Below, one piece after another: positions 49,708 through 61,367 of a DNA stretch of 64,000 bases (positions are counted from its first letter, which is position 1; each line of letters starts with the position of its first letter). The notes below the pieces were generated by a model. The model made no database searches. It was given only the letters and a program-made list of their open reading frames with translations, and was not told the origin of the DNA. The position numbers were made by a program, and so were the translations under genes. This DNA is from Serilophus lunatus. Lineage: Eukaryota > Chordata > Aves > Passeriformes > Eurylaimidae. The DNA lies in NCBI GenBank assembly GCA_013399895.1, contig VXBA01003712.1:95025-159024 (forward strand). Direction: 5' to 3'.

Positions 49708-50930
49708 TGTGGTGGTTTTGACCCACCTTTTAGCATTCAGGGGGCAGATTCAATAAAGGTGACGGAAAACCGAATAGAGTTGTTCAGCAGGAGAACAATT
49801 TATTCCAAGAGATTTGAATTAAAGAGGTAGGGTAACCCACAGGAGACCCCAGAATTACATTGAGGGACCCCCAACATGCAAGGGGAAAAAAACTACACAA
49901 AACAGGAAAAAAACAAAAAAGGAAAGGGAATTGCTCCTTTCAGCCAGATGGCTAGTTGAAAGAAACAGGGAAGAAGGGTAAGAAAAGGTGTCTCTCCCTT
50001 CTTTCTCTCTCTCCCTCTATCGAAGCACCTCCGGCCCTTCCACCTCTCTGAAAAACACAAACACAGGTGAAAACCATCTCCCTCCCTCCCCTGTCCAAAG
50101 AATACTTGCTAGCCAAATGGCTCCCGGGTTGAGAGGAATGGGTGGAATCCCACCTGGGCCTGCAGGCGCTGGACACTGGGGCTCTGATCCTTCTCCCAGC
50201 AGCAACGGCCGAAAAAGATACCGGGGTGGGACCGTGCCTCGACTTTTAAGCCTTCTCCGTCTCGCGTGAATATCGTCGCCTTCTTCCTGGCCAAGCTGGC
50301 TTCCCATTTGTCCAGCCAGTCGGGTCCTGCCCCAGTTTCCGTTGTTTTCTCGTTGAAGAACTCACGAGTTTCAGTGCCGCCCATCATCTTTTTTCTTATG
50401 GCTGCAGCACCTCAGAGATGCCACAGCGCCAAGACGGTGCCAGGGCGAGCTCTCTATCGCTTTCTGTTAGCAGCCGTGGTGTTGAAATTCCCGGCCACGC
50501 TGGCCTGGGGCGGTTTGCCGCTGCCTGCGCTCCAGGGTGAAGGTGAGGAGCTGCCACCGTCCCAGAGGGACGCTGGGGCTTCCCGTAGCCGTGCCCCCAG
50601 GCCGCTGCTCGCCCCAGGAAGCCACCGTGTCCGTGCAGGAAGGGACGGTCCCCGTGGCCCGGGAACGGCAGAGGCGGGGACGGGTGGCTAGAAACCGCCG
50701 CCCTGCTGCCAGGAGCCTGGAGGGCGCGGAGCTGCCACCCGGCCCCGGTTCCAACCTCGGGGGCACCGGGACTGGTACAGGTCCCGCTCCGTTCCCCCCC
50801 CTCCCCCCGGTCCTGGCCGGAACAACCCCCCTTCCTGAAATGGCTTTTGAGGAAAAATTGAATTTTAACTCAGGTAAGTGGGGTTTCTCTCTTACACCTC
50901 CTTTCAAAAGCCCTTTTTCAAATGGCTACA
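49708..50930 (-). mobile_element. Solo LTR of the 5-bp-duplication family (copy 4)
   Basis: The plus strand begins TGTGGTGGTTTTGACC and ends AAATGGCTACA, so on the minus strand it runs TGTAGCCATTT to CACCACA. A perfect 5-bp duplication ATGAT flanks it (49703-49707 and 50931-50935). On the minus strand, a GC-rich U3 (50880-50400) leads to CTTAAAAGTC at 50250-50241 and R with AATAAA at 49804-49799. Around the TATA-like box it aligns with copy 1 (GTGAATATCGTCGCCTTCTT against ATGAATCTCACTGTCTTCTT on the plus strand). The CCAAT box seen in other copies is not preserved. GC-rich open frames inside (up to 149 codons) overlap promoter and R sequence and are not treated as genes. Confidence 0.9.
50241..50250 (-). 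promoter_or_regulatory. TATA-like box of copy-4 LTR
   Basis: CTTAAAAGTC on the minus strand is identical in its first seven bases to the copy-1 box and sits at the same place relative to the shared flanking block. Confidence 0.55.
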
Positions 50931-50935
50931 ATGAT

Positions 50936-51877
50936 GATATCTTGCTTGTTCTATGTTATTTATGGGGTTCCCTTATCTCTAACTGATGAAAAAACCATTC
51001 CCAAGATGTTACATGGGTGCTGCTCTCTGTTAGAAGTTGGATGAACTCACACTGAAATGTTTGTCAGCCATGAACTGTGGGAGTGCCTGCTTGCCTCTTA
51101 GGAAATGCCAGTGATATTTTTGTAGGTATACATATATGGGTGTGTTTGTGTGTATATAGACAAATTTTTAAGGAGAGTCTAGAGAAATTGAGTTACAGGG
51201 AAATCAAAATGGCTCCAATTAAAATAACTGCCACATACCTATTTGTATAAGTCTAGAGATGTGAATCTTGAGGAGTTGTTTGTTTTCTTCAAACTCACCG
51301 TGTTTTGGAGTGCAGGGGTTAGTTCTGGCTTCATGCTACTAAGCACTGCACTTGTGAATGAGCAGGAGGATGTCCAGTAAAAAAGGCTGCAGTTACTGGG
51401 GATTTGTCTGTGATGTGACAGCTGCTGCATCATGACATGAAGTTCTGGTGCCTACAGTTCAAGGCAGAGATAAATGAGATTGCTGAAGCCTCAGCAGTAA
51501 TATGAGAGTTATGGAATTAGGTAACCTCCATTATAGGGAAACAATAAAGTTAATCCGTATAGATTATGAAAGGCAAGATTAATGAATTTCTTGGTCAGTC
51601 TTTTAATTTAGTATTTATGTGGGGAATAGAAACTGAATAAGAAGAGCTTCTCACTGTGGTAATTGAAACTATAGCAGTAATTGAGAGAAGTTGAAACTAG
51701 TAAAATTCTGATTAAAACTCTATACACAGTTGGGCAATGATGAAATTAAGCACAGGAATAACTTGTAAATTACTCCAAGAGATGCTGCATTGTGGAACAT
51801 TTTACTGTAGACTCTGCTAGAACATATACTTCACGTTAAGCCCTTGCTACAGAAAGCCTCAAATTCATGGCTGGTGT
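50936..51877. other. Unique AT-rich spacer between two LTR copies
   Basis: No repeat or exon is recognised. Confidence 0.5.
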
Positions 51878-52799
51878 GCTGTTGTAGTGGGCTTAAAGTT
51901 GAAGTTTTCTGTTTCTGAGGAGAGGGGAAATGTTTGTCTGTTAAAGCATTAAAACTGTTTTCTTTTGTGTTTTACCTAAAATTACCAGGAGAGGAAAACA
52001 GAGCAAAGTCAACTGATCCTGGCTCCAGGGACCTCAGGCTCAGTGGGACCAGGGAGAGGTGCAGTGGGACTGGTTTGGAGCCAAGCTCCTTCCCGCGGTT
52101 TCCTGCAGTACCAGTTCCTTCACCTGGGAGAGCCCCCAACCCCACGCGCCCACTGCTTCTTGCTGAGCTAGGCAGCCGTGAGGGCACAGAGCCCCAGGCC
52201 GTGCGCCCACCTCTTTTCTTTCCCCACACTGCCGTTGGTGCAGGAACCGGGGGGTGCGGTGGGCACGGAGCCATTGCCTCCCCCCACATACTGTTGTGGC
52301 GCAGAATTGAGCCAGGCGAGACAGCTGAGAGTCCCAGCTCCTGTCATTTCTCCGATTTCCCACGCAGCACAGGTGTGGCAACTTGAACAAGGACTGATGG
52401 TGCTCCACCGCCATGCATTGCTGCCGCAGCAGCTCAGGTGCATGCAGGAGGGAGGGCCAGTGTCCACACAGCAGGGACAGTCATCGTTGCTGGTCCCCAC
52501 ATTTCTGGAGATGGCAGCGGTGCCCCTCCACTGCCCATGGCACGGCGCAGACCACACACGCTGCCCTGTCTTGCCGGCGACCAGTATCTGGCAATGCTGG
52601 CAGGTGCGGGCGGCGACAGCCTATCCCATAGCGGCCCTGTGGCGCCCCACTGCCTGCAGTGGGTCCCTGTGGGCTGCGGGGACCCCATGGGCAGTGCTGC
52701 TAGTGCCTCTGAGTACTGATCGCATGGCTTTTTGGTAGAAAATGCAATATTTGCCTCATGGTGAAAATCTCAAAGAGAAGCAGTGCCCAATGCTGCTGA

Positions 52800-52867
52800 C
52801 CAATAGGAGGACAGCCCGGCCAAGAAGAAGACCCTGAAATCTTGCAGAATTGCCAGTACATAAAAGC
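52800..52867 (+). promoter_or_regulatory. LTR promoter: CCAAT and TATA-like boxes
   Basis: GACCAATAGG at 52799-52808 and ACATAAAAGC at 52858-52867 repeat the spacing found in copies 1 and 2. Confidence 0.65.
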
Positions 52868-53033
52868 TGAAATCTGAGAAGTTTCTGCCTTTTTGCCGGC
52901 TCATTGTAATACAGATAACATTGGCTGCTGGCCTTCCTGGTTCCTCCCAGCCTCCCTCACACCACAGTGCTATTGGAGCTCTGACAGTGGCAGCAGGAGA
53001 CCACACAGCAGCAACATTGATGCCATAAGGGCC

Positions 53034-53923
53034 ACAGATAAAAAAAATTTAAAAAACACAGAGTGAAAGGGAGAAGCAGCTTTACTGCTCAAAGGCCAAT
53101 GATCCAAAGAGGAAAATCATAACAATCTTCCCACTTTTATAACATTCTGAGCACCCCTCCCCCATCTAATTAAAGTCCTTCTTACTTCTATGTTACCCCA
53201 ACATCCAATAGAATTGTCTCTTATTACTTAAACCACTATGTCCAACCTCTAATAGGCCTGGAAGCCTAACTCTATGTTTTGTCTTGTATCCCACTTATCT
53301 ACACACAAGAATGCAAACACACAGGAACACAGGCTCTTCTAGCCCTTAATATTCCAAGTTATCCAGCTACCTAGCAAAAGTGAATTCTCTAAAATATTGC
53401 ACATACCCCTTAAGGCATCAACACAGTGTAGTATCTTTTCCCTTAGAGTTCCCTGGGGGGACTTTTCGCCGTCTCTTGTCTTTCAATAGCTCCGAAAACC
53501 AGAAAATATCATCCACGCGGCAGCCTTTGACTTGCGGAAACCGAACTCACAACGTAGGCCTCGTTATGAGAAAGTGTGTTTATTCTGCGCAGGGAGCGGG
53601 GTTACAGGTTCATTCCAAATCACCTGCTCCCCGATCACATGACTGTCCCGGGCTTATATCCCCCTTCTGAGTGACAGCCGTCACACAGCTCGGATTGGCC
53701 CCTCTTGCTCCGAGCCCACCCTCTTCTCCACCCTGTCCCTTCGAGGGCTGGGCTTTCGTTGCCATCGTCCCGTCGCAGACAGGCACACCCTCCTCTTCTA
53801 GGAGACCTTGAGATGTTCTTCCAGGCTGTTGTGATGTCTGGTTTTCGCTCTCTCTGCCCCCCTTATCTGATGTTCGTGTCTGGTGTTTACAGAACTTGCT
53901 CTATCCTAGCCCTGTGTCTCAGC
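53034..53923 (-). mobile_element. Nested minus-strand LTR (possibly two adjacent LTR parts)
   Basis: This segment has no counterpart in copy 2 and is flanked by AGGGCC (53028-53033 and 53924-53929), a candidate 6-bp target-site duplication. On the minus strand the right part has CCAAT (53698-53694), the TATA box GGATATAAGCC (53661-53651) and AATAAA (53584-53579), which looks like a complete U3-R-U5. The left part has its own TATA-like TATAAAA (53141-53135) and an AGTAAA signal (53086-53081). It could therefore be a second LTR or an internal fragment. The outer end is not a clean TG...CA with the 6-bp choice; with GGGCC (5 bp) it starts TGCTGAGACACAGG. No viral protein-coding frame is present. 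Confidence 0.65.
53651..53698 (-). promoter_or_regulatory. Promoter of the nested LTR
   Basis: CCAAT then GGATATAAGCC about 35 bases downstream on the minus strand, followed 70 bases later by AATAAA. This is the compact spacing of a retroviral U3-R. Confidence 0.65.
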
Positions 53924-54157
53924 AGGGCCCTGACTTCCCTTTCTAACCCCAACTCACCTTCCCCTCTTCCCTCGCTCCCCAGCCTACCAACCTGCTTGGA
54001 GGAGCAGTTTGTGATTTGTTTTCTTTTAATTTTTGTGAAATATTGTCTTTCTATAGTCTACAGAGCCCCACAAAAAATAAACCTTTTATTACCTGTTGCA
54101 TCACTGTTACGTCTCTCATCCTGTTTCACCTCCTAGTGTTAAAACCACTACAGCTGT

Positions 54158-57100
54158 CTACAGAGGTAGTGTTAGAACCTTCTCAGCCCATATCCCCAAG
54201 GTCTGCTTTTTCCCACTGCTCTACAAACCAAAAGCATCCAGCATGACACAGATGAGTACATCCAACAGCTTGTCTGGAAAATCCCACCTTGAAGAGGTTT
54301 CTTGATCTAGTTGAGCTTCCTTGACAACTTAACCTCTGCTCACTTTGAAAGGAAACACATCTGTTATGGTGATGATTTTCTTTTTATTTAAACTAAAAAC
54401 ATCTGCCTGTTACTGTTGAGGCTGCAGCTACTAGCTTGGGCTACAATGACTCAAGGCCTGCTGACAAACAGCAGTGACTTTAGGCCTGGTTGACCTGGTT
54501 TGGCATCAAACCACTGATGTAGTGTACAAGCTGTATGTCTTATCATAATGGTCCCCACAACCATCAGTGCCACATGCTGCTTCTTTTTTAGTAATTAAAT
54601 AATTATTTTGTAATCATCCCTCATTCTCTTTTTGTCTCATGACATGGCTGTGGTATGCTTTTCCATGTGCACACAAAATGGAAATAGATTGCATGAAGAT
54701 TTATCTCCTAGGAAATATATATTCATAGGAGCACTGTCCTTTAGTACTATTCTCTTTTGGTAGCCTGATTGCAGATTTGACCCAAAAAATGAGCAGAGAA
54801 CAGAGCATACTATTTCAGAGCACCTCCCCATTCAGTTATTCCCTTGTCCCTGTAAACTGCCCTCCACAAAACATCTCTGAGTGCTCTGGTACTGTGGTGA
54901 ATTTTGTGGTACGATAAAAATTACCTGGACTTTGAAGTTCTTGATAGCAGTCTTCCTAACCTCAGGCTGATTTATCCCCAGTGGAAGGATTGTGAAAACG
55001 TTGCCTTCCTACAGCATCTATGGAATAGTTGAAATGTGAAATTACTGAATGTCAGCCTGTAATTTTTACCCTGTAATCAGTTCTAGTTCTGAGGTTATTA
55101 TTTTCACTCCTTCATTTATTTGTATCTACTCCTGGCTCTATTTATTAATTTTTACTTTATCAAACAAAAATAAAATGCTCTTAAGAAGAAAACAAAAGGC
55201 AGGGTAGAAAGTGAATGGAAAACTAGAGCTGTGAGTTGATACTGCTTTTCACTACTGTTTCCACATCTTTTTTTCCTAGGCTTAAGCATTAGTACAACAA
55301 GAAGTTGTGTTTAATGCTAAGTCACTTTCTTAAATTTAAGTCACACTGGGGAACCAAATACTCGACCATATTTACTGATGTTGAAGCTATCACTAGATTG
55401 CCCACTCAGCCCACCACACATAGACCAATGTCATGCCTATTCCTTTAGAATGAACATGTTCCCTAGTCTAAAAAAAATTTGACATACAGATTCTTGATTG
55501 GTGAGGGAAATGGCTATGCAGAAATGATGCCAGACTCTGCAGCCTGTCAGTCTGAGAAACATAGTCTCTTTCTTGGTCTGCTCAGCATCCCTTCCCCATT
55601 CCCTTTTAAAAGTTTTGGGGTTTGTGGGGTTTTTTTAACAACTCGGAAGGGAAAGGTTTGAGATTAGTATCCTCTACCTATGGTGGGGAGATCGGTTTGA
55701 TAAGAGCTCTCACTGGTCTCATTGTTGTGTCACATATCCTGTGCTTCAAACATCTTCCTTGCCTTTGCAAGTCTCTCTTGCAAAACTGTTTATTATAGTT
55801 ATAAATGAAAGAGATGACATAGAACTATTGGCTCAGTGAACACTAGAGACATCCTTTTGGGGGATGATTTTACTTGGATTACTTAGCATACAGGTGTCAA
55901 ATCTTTTTCATTCTTGAGACTCACAAGCCAGTTCCCTGTCACTACTGTGTGTACTGTGGATGAACAATAATTTATCTCTTTGCCCGGACCTGAGCAGTCT
56001 TTGTTTCCTTACCCTGACATATAGCTGATTCCCCTTTCATTTTTTATAATAGGTTATGGAAACAACATAGCAAGACATTTTTTTTCAGCTTCTTGATTAG
56101 AGTTCCTACTGGTGTCTATCAGTTGACTACAGTTATTGTTCTGGTAATTGAGAGCCACCCTTAATCCTGACAGTGAATTACTCTGGTCTCCTTTTTTTTT
56201 TTTTATTTTTTTTTTTTTTTATATGCTATTTGGTTGGCTCTATGCTTTCCACTTCTCTTAAGAATGAAAAAAACCCCAAGCAACCACCAAACCAAACCAA
56301 AAAACAAACCAACAGCGGTTTCCTGAAGGTCCTGAAGAACTTGAAAGCAAACACACTCTTTACAGCAGGTTTCAGCCATGATACTGGGGATGAGGAAATG
56401 GGTTGAATATCTTCAGGAAGGTCTTACAAACCAAAGTGAAAAAAACTCAATTCTTCTAATATACAGGTAGGTCATGAAAGCTTGAGATTTTCTTACTGTG
56501 TCCACAAAACCAGTATTTTGATATTTGAAGTTGAGGAATAGTAGGGGACTTAAAGATTTATCACCAAGATAATCTGTTTTGTGCTGCTTGGCTTGAAAAC
56601 AAGTTAAAAAGTTATAACAAGTTATAAAGTACTCTTCAGCTGGTGATGGTTTAGGCAATCTCATAATTTCATTGCAGATGTAGCTTGTATGTTGTGTTAG
56701 GCAAATTGCTTTTTGTTGTATTGAGTGTTGGCACTCAATGCTGCACCAATGCTGTAAGACAGCCACTCCCATTTGAGAAGCCCAAAAAAACCAGTTCACA
56801 CTCTTGTGGGACATAACATCCTGCAATATCAAGTCCTCTCTAAATTTCTGTAAAACTGATACAATTCCAAACTTATTTTTTATTTTTTCCTTGCTTTGAT
56901 ATTTTGATTATGTTTTTTTTCTATATGTTGATACCTGCAAAGTTAAGAACCATTAATTATAGTTTCTTAATGCAATAACTTCCTGCAAGTGGATGTGCAG
57001 TTAAGCATAGACAAAATGTTCTACTAAAATTAAGCGACATATCATTATACTTACCTACAGCAGTTTTAGCATTTATTAAATTTTCTTATTGAATAAATAA

Positions 57101-57174
57101 AATATAAGTTAGTTCAGTGCTACTGAACTTATTGGCCTAATTGAAAATTGTTCATGCAAGTAATTGTGCTTTGG
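54158..57174. other. Unique AT-rich sequence
   Basis: No transposon or exon is recognised. A T-rich tract lies at 56190-56221, followed by A/C-rich low complexity to about 56312. Confidence 0.5.
56190..56221 (+). repeat. T-rich homopolymeric tract
   Basis: About 30 T interrupted by a single A. An AACCAAACCAAAAAAC-type low-complexity run follows about 60 bases later. Confidence 0.9.
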
Positions 57175-58073
57175 AGAAGATGACAGTGAGATTGACAGTG
57201 GGATTGAACGCATTCTCAGCAAATGTGCTGATGACACCAAGCTGTGTGGTACAGTTGAAATGCTGGAGGGAAGAGACATCTTTCAGAATGGATGTGGGCA
57301 AATAGAAACCTCATGAAGTCCAACAAAGCAAAATGCAAGCCCCTACACTTGGGTCAGGGTAATCCCAGACACATCTACGGGTTCAGGTTCACACCTATAG
57401 GGAAAGTAATTGAGAGCAGCCCTGCAGAGAAAAACTGAACATGGGCCAGTAGTGTGCATTTACAGTCCAGAAAGCCAACCAATCCTAGGCTGCATCAAAA
57501 GCCGTGTGGGAGGTGCTTCTGCTCATTTACTCTGCAGATCGAGGGAGGAGATTCTGCCCCTCTACTCTGCTTTTGTGAGACCTCACTTGGAGTATTGTGT
57601 ACAGTTCTGGCTCCCCCAATATAAGGACATGGAACTATTGGAGCAAGTCCAGAGGAGTGCCAAAAAGTTGATAAGAGGACTAGAGCACGTCCCCTGTCAA
57701 GACAAGCTGAGAAAGTTGGGACTGCTTAGAGAAGAGAAGATTGCAGGGACACCTCATAGCAGCCTTCCAATATCTGAAGGGGGGTCTGTGGGGAAGCTGG
57801 AGAGGGGTTCTTCACCAGGGACTGTAGTGACAGGAAAAGGAATTGTGGATTCAAACTAAAAAAAGAGGAACTTCAGTTATGAAGAAATTCTTTACTGTGA
57901 GGATGGTGAGACAAATGCTGGAGCAGCTTGCCCAAGGAGGTGGTGCATGCCCCATTCCTGAAAGTGTTCAAGATCAGATTTAGTGTCCCTGGCTATGACA
58001 GGGTGGAGTTCGAACTAGATGATCTTTAAGGTCCCTTCCAACCCAAAAAATTCAATGATTCTATTCTATGATT
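57175..58073 (+). mobile_element. CR1 LINE fragment, reverse-transcriptase C-terminal half and 3' end
   Basis: It begins just before the catalytic loop. Here the codons read LSKCADDTKL, so the Asp-Asp pair is intact, unlike in the other copies. A 149-codon open frame (57410-57859) covers the C-terminal region with EILPLYSAFVRPHLEYCVQF and QVQRSAKKLIRGLEH, although the upstream part is out of frame. The 3' end has the family's typical tail AATGATTCTATTCTATG at 58052-58068. The element is 5'-truncated and dead. Confidence 0.92.
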
Positions 58074-58637
58074 TTAAGGTGAAGTTTGATAGTCCTGACT
58101 TTTCTCAGTAGTAATGCTGCAAATTTAAAAGAAATACAGTATCTAAATTTGGGATTGTTGATTTTTTTTTCCTTCTACAACTAAAAGAAAATATTTTTGC
58201 CATAACTTGGTGTACTTCAGGATAAATGGAATTAATATGAATTCTTTCCTATTAAGAATCTCAGTCAACCTTTCAAGATTCGTAGTTGTGAAGCTGTTTC
58301 ATAGCTGGAAGCACAATGTGTTCTTCTAGGTGATGTTTTGTAATTTCCAATTTTGCATTTGGGCAATCTGAGTTCAGTCACTGCCTCTCACCTTGGACAA
58401 ATCTGAACCCATCATAAAGATCTTTAATGGTCTGAGCATATTTTTTACTACAAGTCAGGTCTCCAGTTTTGCGGTTTAGATTTTTTTAAATCTTGCTTTT
58501 CCTGTGTTACCCAAGGAAGGTTACATCTCTCTGAATTTCCATGGCTCCACCAGGAGAATAGGGAGAACTCTCTATTTTTTAAAGACATCATAAGGTTTGA
58601 GACTACAGGATCTGAGTACGATTTAGGCCAGTAGGAT
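58074..58637. other. Unique AT-rich spacer between two CR1 fragments
   Basis: No repeat or exon is recognised. Confidence 0.5.
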
Positions 58638-58870
58638 CTTCAAAGGTCTTCAGTCCAGCCCTCTGCATAAAGCAGCATGGGATCAGACCAGTTTGCTCAG
58701 GGATATATCCTTTGGGCATAGAACAGTCTCCAGGAAGAGAGATGGCACCACCTCCCTGTTATGCCTGGATCACTGAAGTTCCTCTGAAACCTGGACAGAC
58801 CCTCTCGGATTTCAGTTTCCTCTCTACTTCCTGTCAAGCACCTCTATGATAAGCTTGTCCCTATCCCCTT
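58638..58870 (-). mobile_element. Old, diverged CR1 3'-end fragment
   Basis: Plus-strand blocks CTTCAGTCCAGCCCTCTGCA, GACCAGTTTGCTCAGGGATA and GATGGCACCACCTCCCTG follow the order of a CR1 3' UTR and ORF2 end in reverse. Matches are patchy, so this is one of the oldest insertions here. The right boundary is approximate. Confidence 0.65.
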
Positions 58871-59871
58871 AACAAAGTCTCTGCATGTACTGTGATTTCA
58901 GTCACTGCAGCAAATTTATGACTGGATGTGGAGCTGTAATCCCACCCAGTTGTTCCCCTTCTGTGTGTATTTGTGAGAATAGACTAGGATAGGAACCTTC
59001 CACTTGTGATATCCTTCCCGTAGTCTCTTGCTCATTTTGACTTGTACTCTATGCTTTCCAAGCAAATATCTCAGTGATTTTCATGTATTTCATTGCCAGA
59101 CCTTGTCATATACCAGTGGCTTCCCTAAGCCGAATAGTTTTGTAGGGAGGCTTTGTTTTGTCATCTATATCTCAGTGTTGGTTTACTTGTTTGAGTTTAG
59201 GAGAAAATATACTTAACTAGTGGAACTTTTTGTTTTCTGTCAGTTGCTAGTCTCTATGAAGCATCCTCTGCCTAGCCCTGGGCAGCTTGCAGTTTCCTAA
59301 ACTCAGCAGTGCACACCAGTTATTCATGCTCACTCCTATAATATGACTCTTCAGCAGACCAAGGAAAAGGATGAAGTTGGTATGTCCATATATTTATTTA
59401 GAAGAGAGCAATCTATCAGTTTAATTGAGTCTTGGGGCAAAATAACAAGACTGAAGTGGAAGAGGTGAGGAACAGTAAAGTGACAGAATAAAACAAAACA
59501 TGGCTCTCTGCCTAAATGCATCTCTTTTAGGTTAAGGGAGTTGTGCCCTGCAGGTTGCTTTTTGTCAGAGGAGCAGCTGATACCCTTCTGGCTGTCAGAC
59601 ACTGGTGCAACACCAGATACACCAGGCCCCCAGCTCACACCTGATCCTGGGGCTGCATCCTTGTACTTGGCAGTTTTGTGTACCGCATAGCTATGCTACA
59701 TTGCTGTTCCCATCTGGAAAAACCTGTGTCAATTTCAGCTCCCTTTAGAACATAAGCTAAAAATACCTCAAACCCCAGCATCCAGAGGGACAATGTTTAG
59801 CAGAAAAGCGTTTTCAGATTTCTGAAAGGAAAATTTGAAGTCCAGAAGTGCACATAAAAACAAAACAGCAT

Positions 59872-59960
59872 CTTTTAGTGGGTTTGATTTGGTTTTGTGG
59901 TTTGCTGTGATGGTTTGTAGTTGTTGGTTTGGTTTGGGTTTTTCGTTTGTTTTAAGTAAA
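59872..59960 (+). repeat. T/G-rich low-complexity tract
   Basis: A degenerate GGTTTG/GGTTTTG run followed by TTTTTCGTTTGTTTTAAG. Confidence 0.85.
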
Positions 59961-61305
59961 GCTACTAAAAAAAAGTGCAGCTAACTAACTAACTAACCTG
60001 ATTGACAAAACTTACTTTTAACCCAAAATGTAATCTTCATTTGTAACTGTCACAAAGTACAGAAAGATACACCCCATTTGGTTGCTTTATGTTATTATGG
60101 CAAAGTAAAAAAATTAGAAGAACTCATTAGACATGTTGTGTGCAGGTATACATACCAACATTCTTTATCCAGATAAGCAGCTATTAAGAAAGAAAGGCTG
60201 TTTTGAATTACATTTTTTTTATCAAAGTTAGTTCTCCATTTCAGGTAGAAATACAATTAAAATACAATTGTAGCAAAATTGTATTAAAAATTGCTTGTTT
60301 TAATCAATGTTCTCTTTTTACTTTATCTTTTTTACTATAAAATATATAGCAAGCAACTTTTAAGATTCTTTCCAAGCAGTGAGTCTGAAAATGAAAAAGA
60401 AAATGAAAATGCCCTTCATTTTGTTGGCTCCTAATGTCATTATTATTATAATGGTGTATTTATACAGTCACATGGTGGTAATGCACACAGAATAGTTTGG
60501 AGTGTATGGCTTAATATCATAGAATCAGGACAGAGAGAATTCATGTCCCACAGAGAAAATTACATTCTCACTTCTCTCATCCACAAAAAATAATGTGCCT
60601 TCCTTGAGCAGAATGAAGTTGTTTCCATAGATCTGTTTCTTGTCTCACAGTGGTAGAAGAAAAAAGCAACCAGATGGCATTAAACTGTTTCCATACACTA
60701 CTCTGTACTACTCTGTGATTTGTTCACCATGGAAATTGGAAATCTCTGATTAATTTGTTTGTGTTCCCGGTAATATAAAAAAGACAATAGAAACCTCTTC
60801 TGCTAAAAAGAAATACTGATACAGGTGACTACAATGCAGTTATCCTGCCAGAAATACAAAAATTATTAATTTGAAGTGCTTCTGGAAACCTGGCCTTCAG
60901 GAGTTAGTGTATACCAGTAGTACCACGACAATCACTCTGAATTGCACTGAACTGGCTTTCTTTTATTATGTGTTGGAAAGATAACAGATTCAATGATAAT
61001 CAACTACTCTTAGCATTTCAAACTATTTCTCTTTAATTTGCCTGTGACTGAAATAATGCTGTTAGTTGAGGTTCTCATTCATCTTTTTTTTTCTTCCAAT
61101 TTTTTTATCATGTTGCATCTTATTCTGTAGAAGAGCTTTCTAGCATATTAAAAAGTGAAATTTTTTATGTTATGAATGACCATAGTACACATGGTGTTAC
61201 CTATACTGCAGATGTCAGTTAAAAGTTAGTGCTCACAACATTTAGTTGATAATGCAAAGATCACAGGAGGGCTAACCCACCGGGAAAAGAAGACAAGTTG
61301 GTGGC

Positions 61306-61367
61306 ACTTAGTATTTCTTTGCTTGAAAAGGAAATCAACTTAGTATTTCTTTGCTTGAAAAGGAAAT
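61306..61367 (+). repeat. 32-bp tandem duplication
   Basis: ACTTAGTATTTCTTTGCTTG plus ten more bases occurs twice with a 32-base offset (61306 and 61338) and no mismatch over 30 bases. Confidence 0.95.

Larger units (their letters stand above)
51883..54152 (+). mobile_element. Solo LTR of the 5-bp-duplication family (copy 5), split by a nested LTR
   Basis: It begins TGTAGTGGGCTTAAAG and ends GTTAAAACCACTACA, with inverted termini TGTAGTGG/CCACTACA. A perfect duplication GCTGT lies at 51878-51882 and 54153-54157. CCAAT (52800-52804) and ACATAAAAGC (52858-52867) mark the promoter, and AATAAA at 54076-54081 the poly(A) site. The distance from promoter to poly(A) signal is about 1.2 kb instead of about 0.45 kb in copy 2. 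Removing the nested element at 53034-53923 restores a length of about 1374 bases, close to copy 2 (1416). Right-hand block TGCTTGGAGGAGCAGTTTG near 53992 matches copy 2. Confidence 0.9.
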
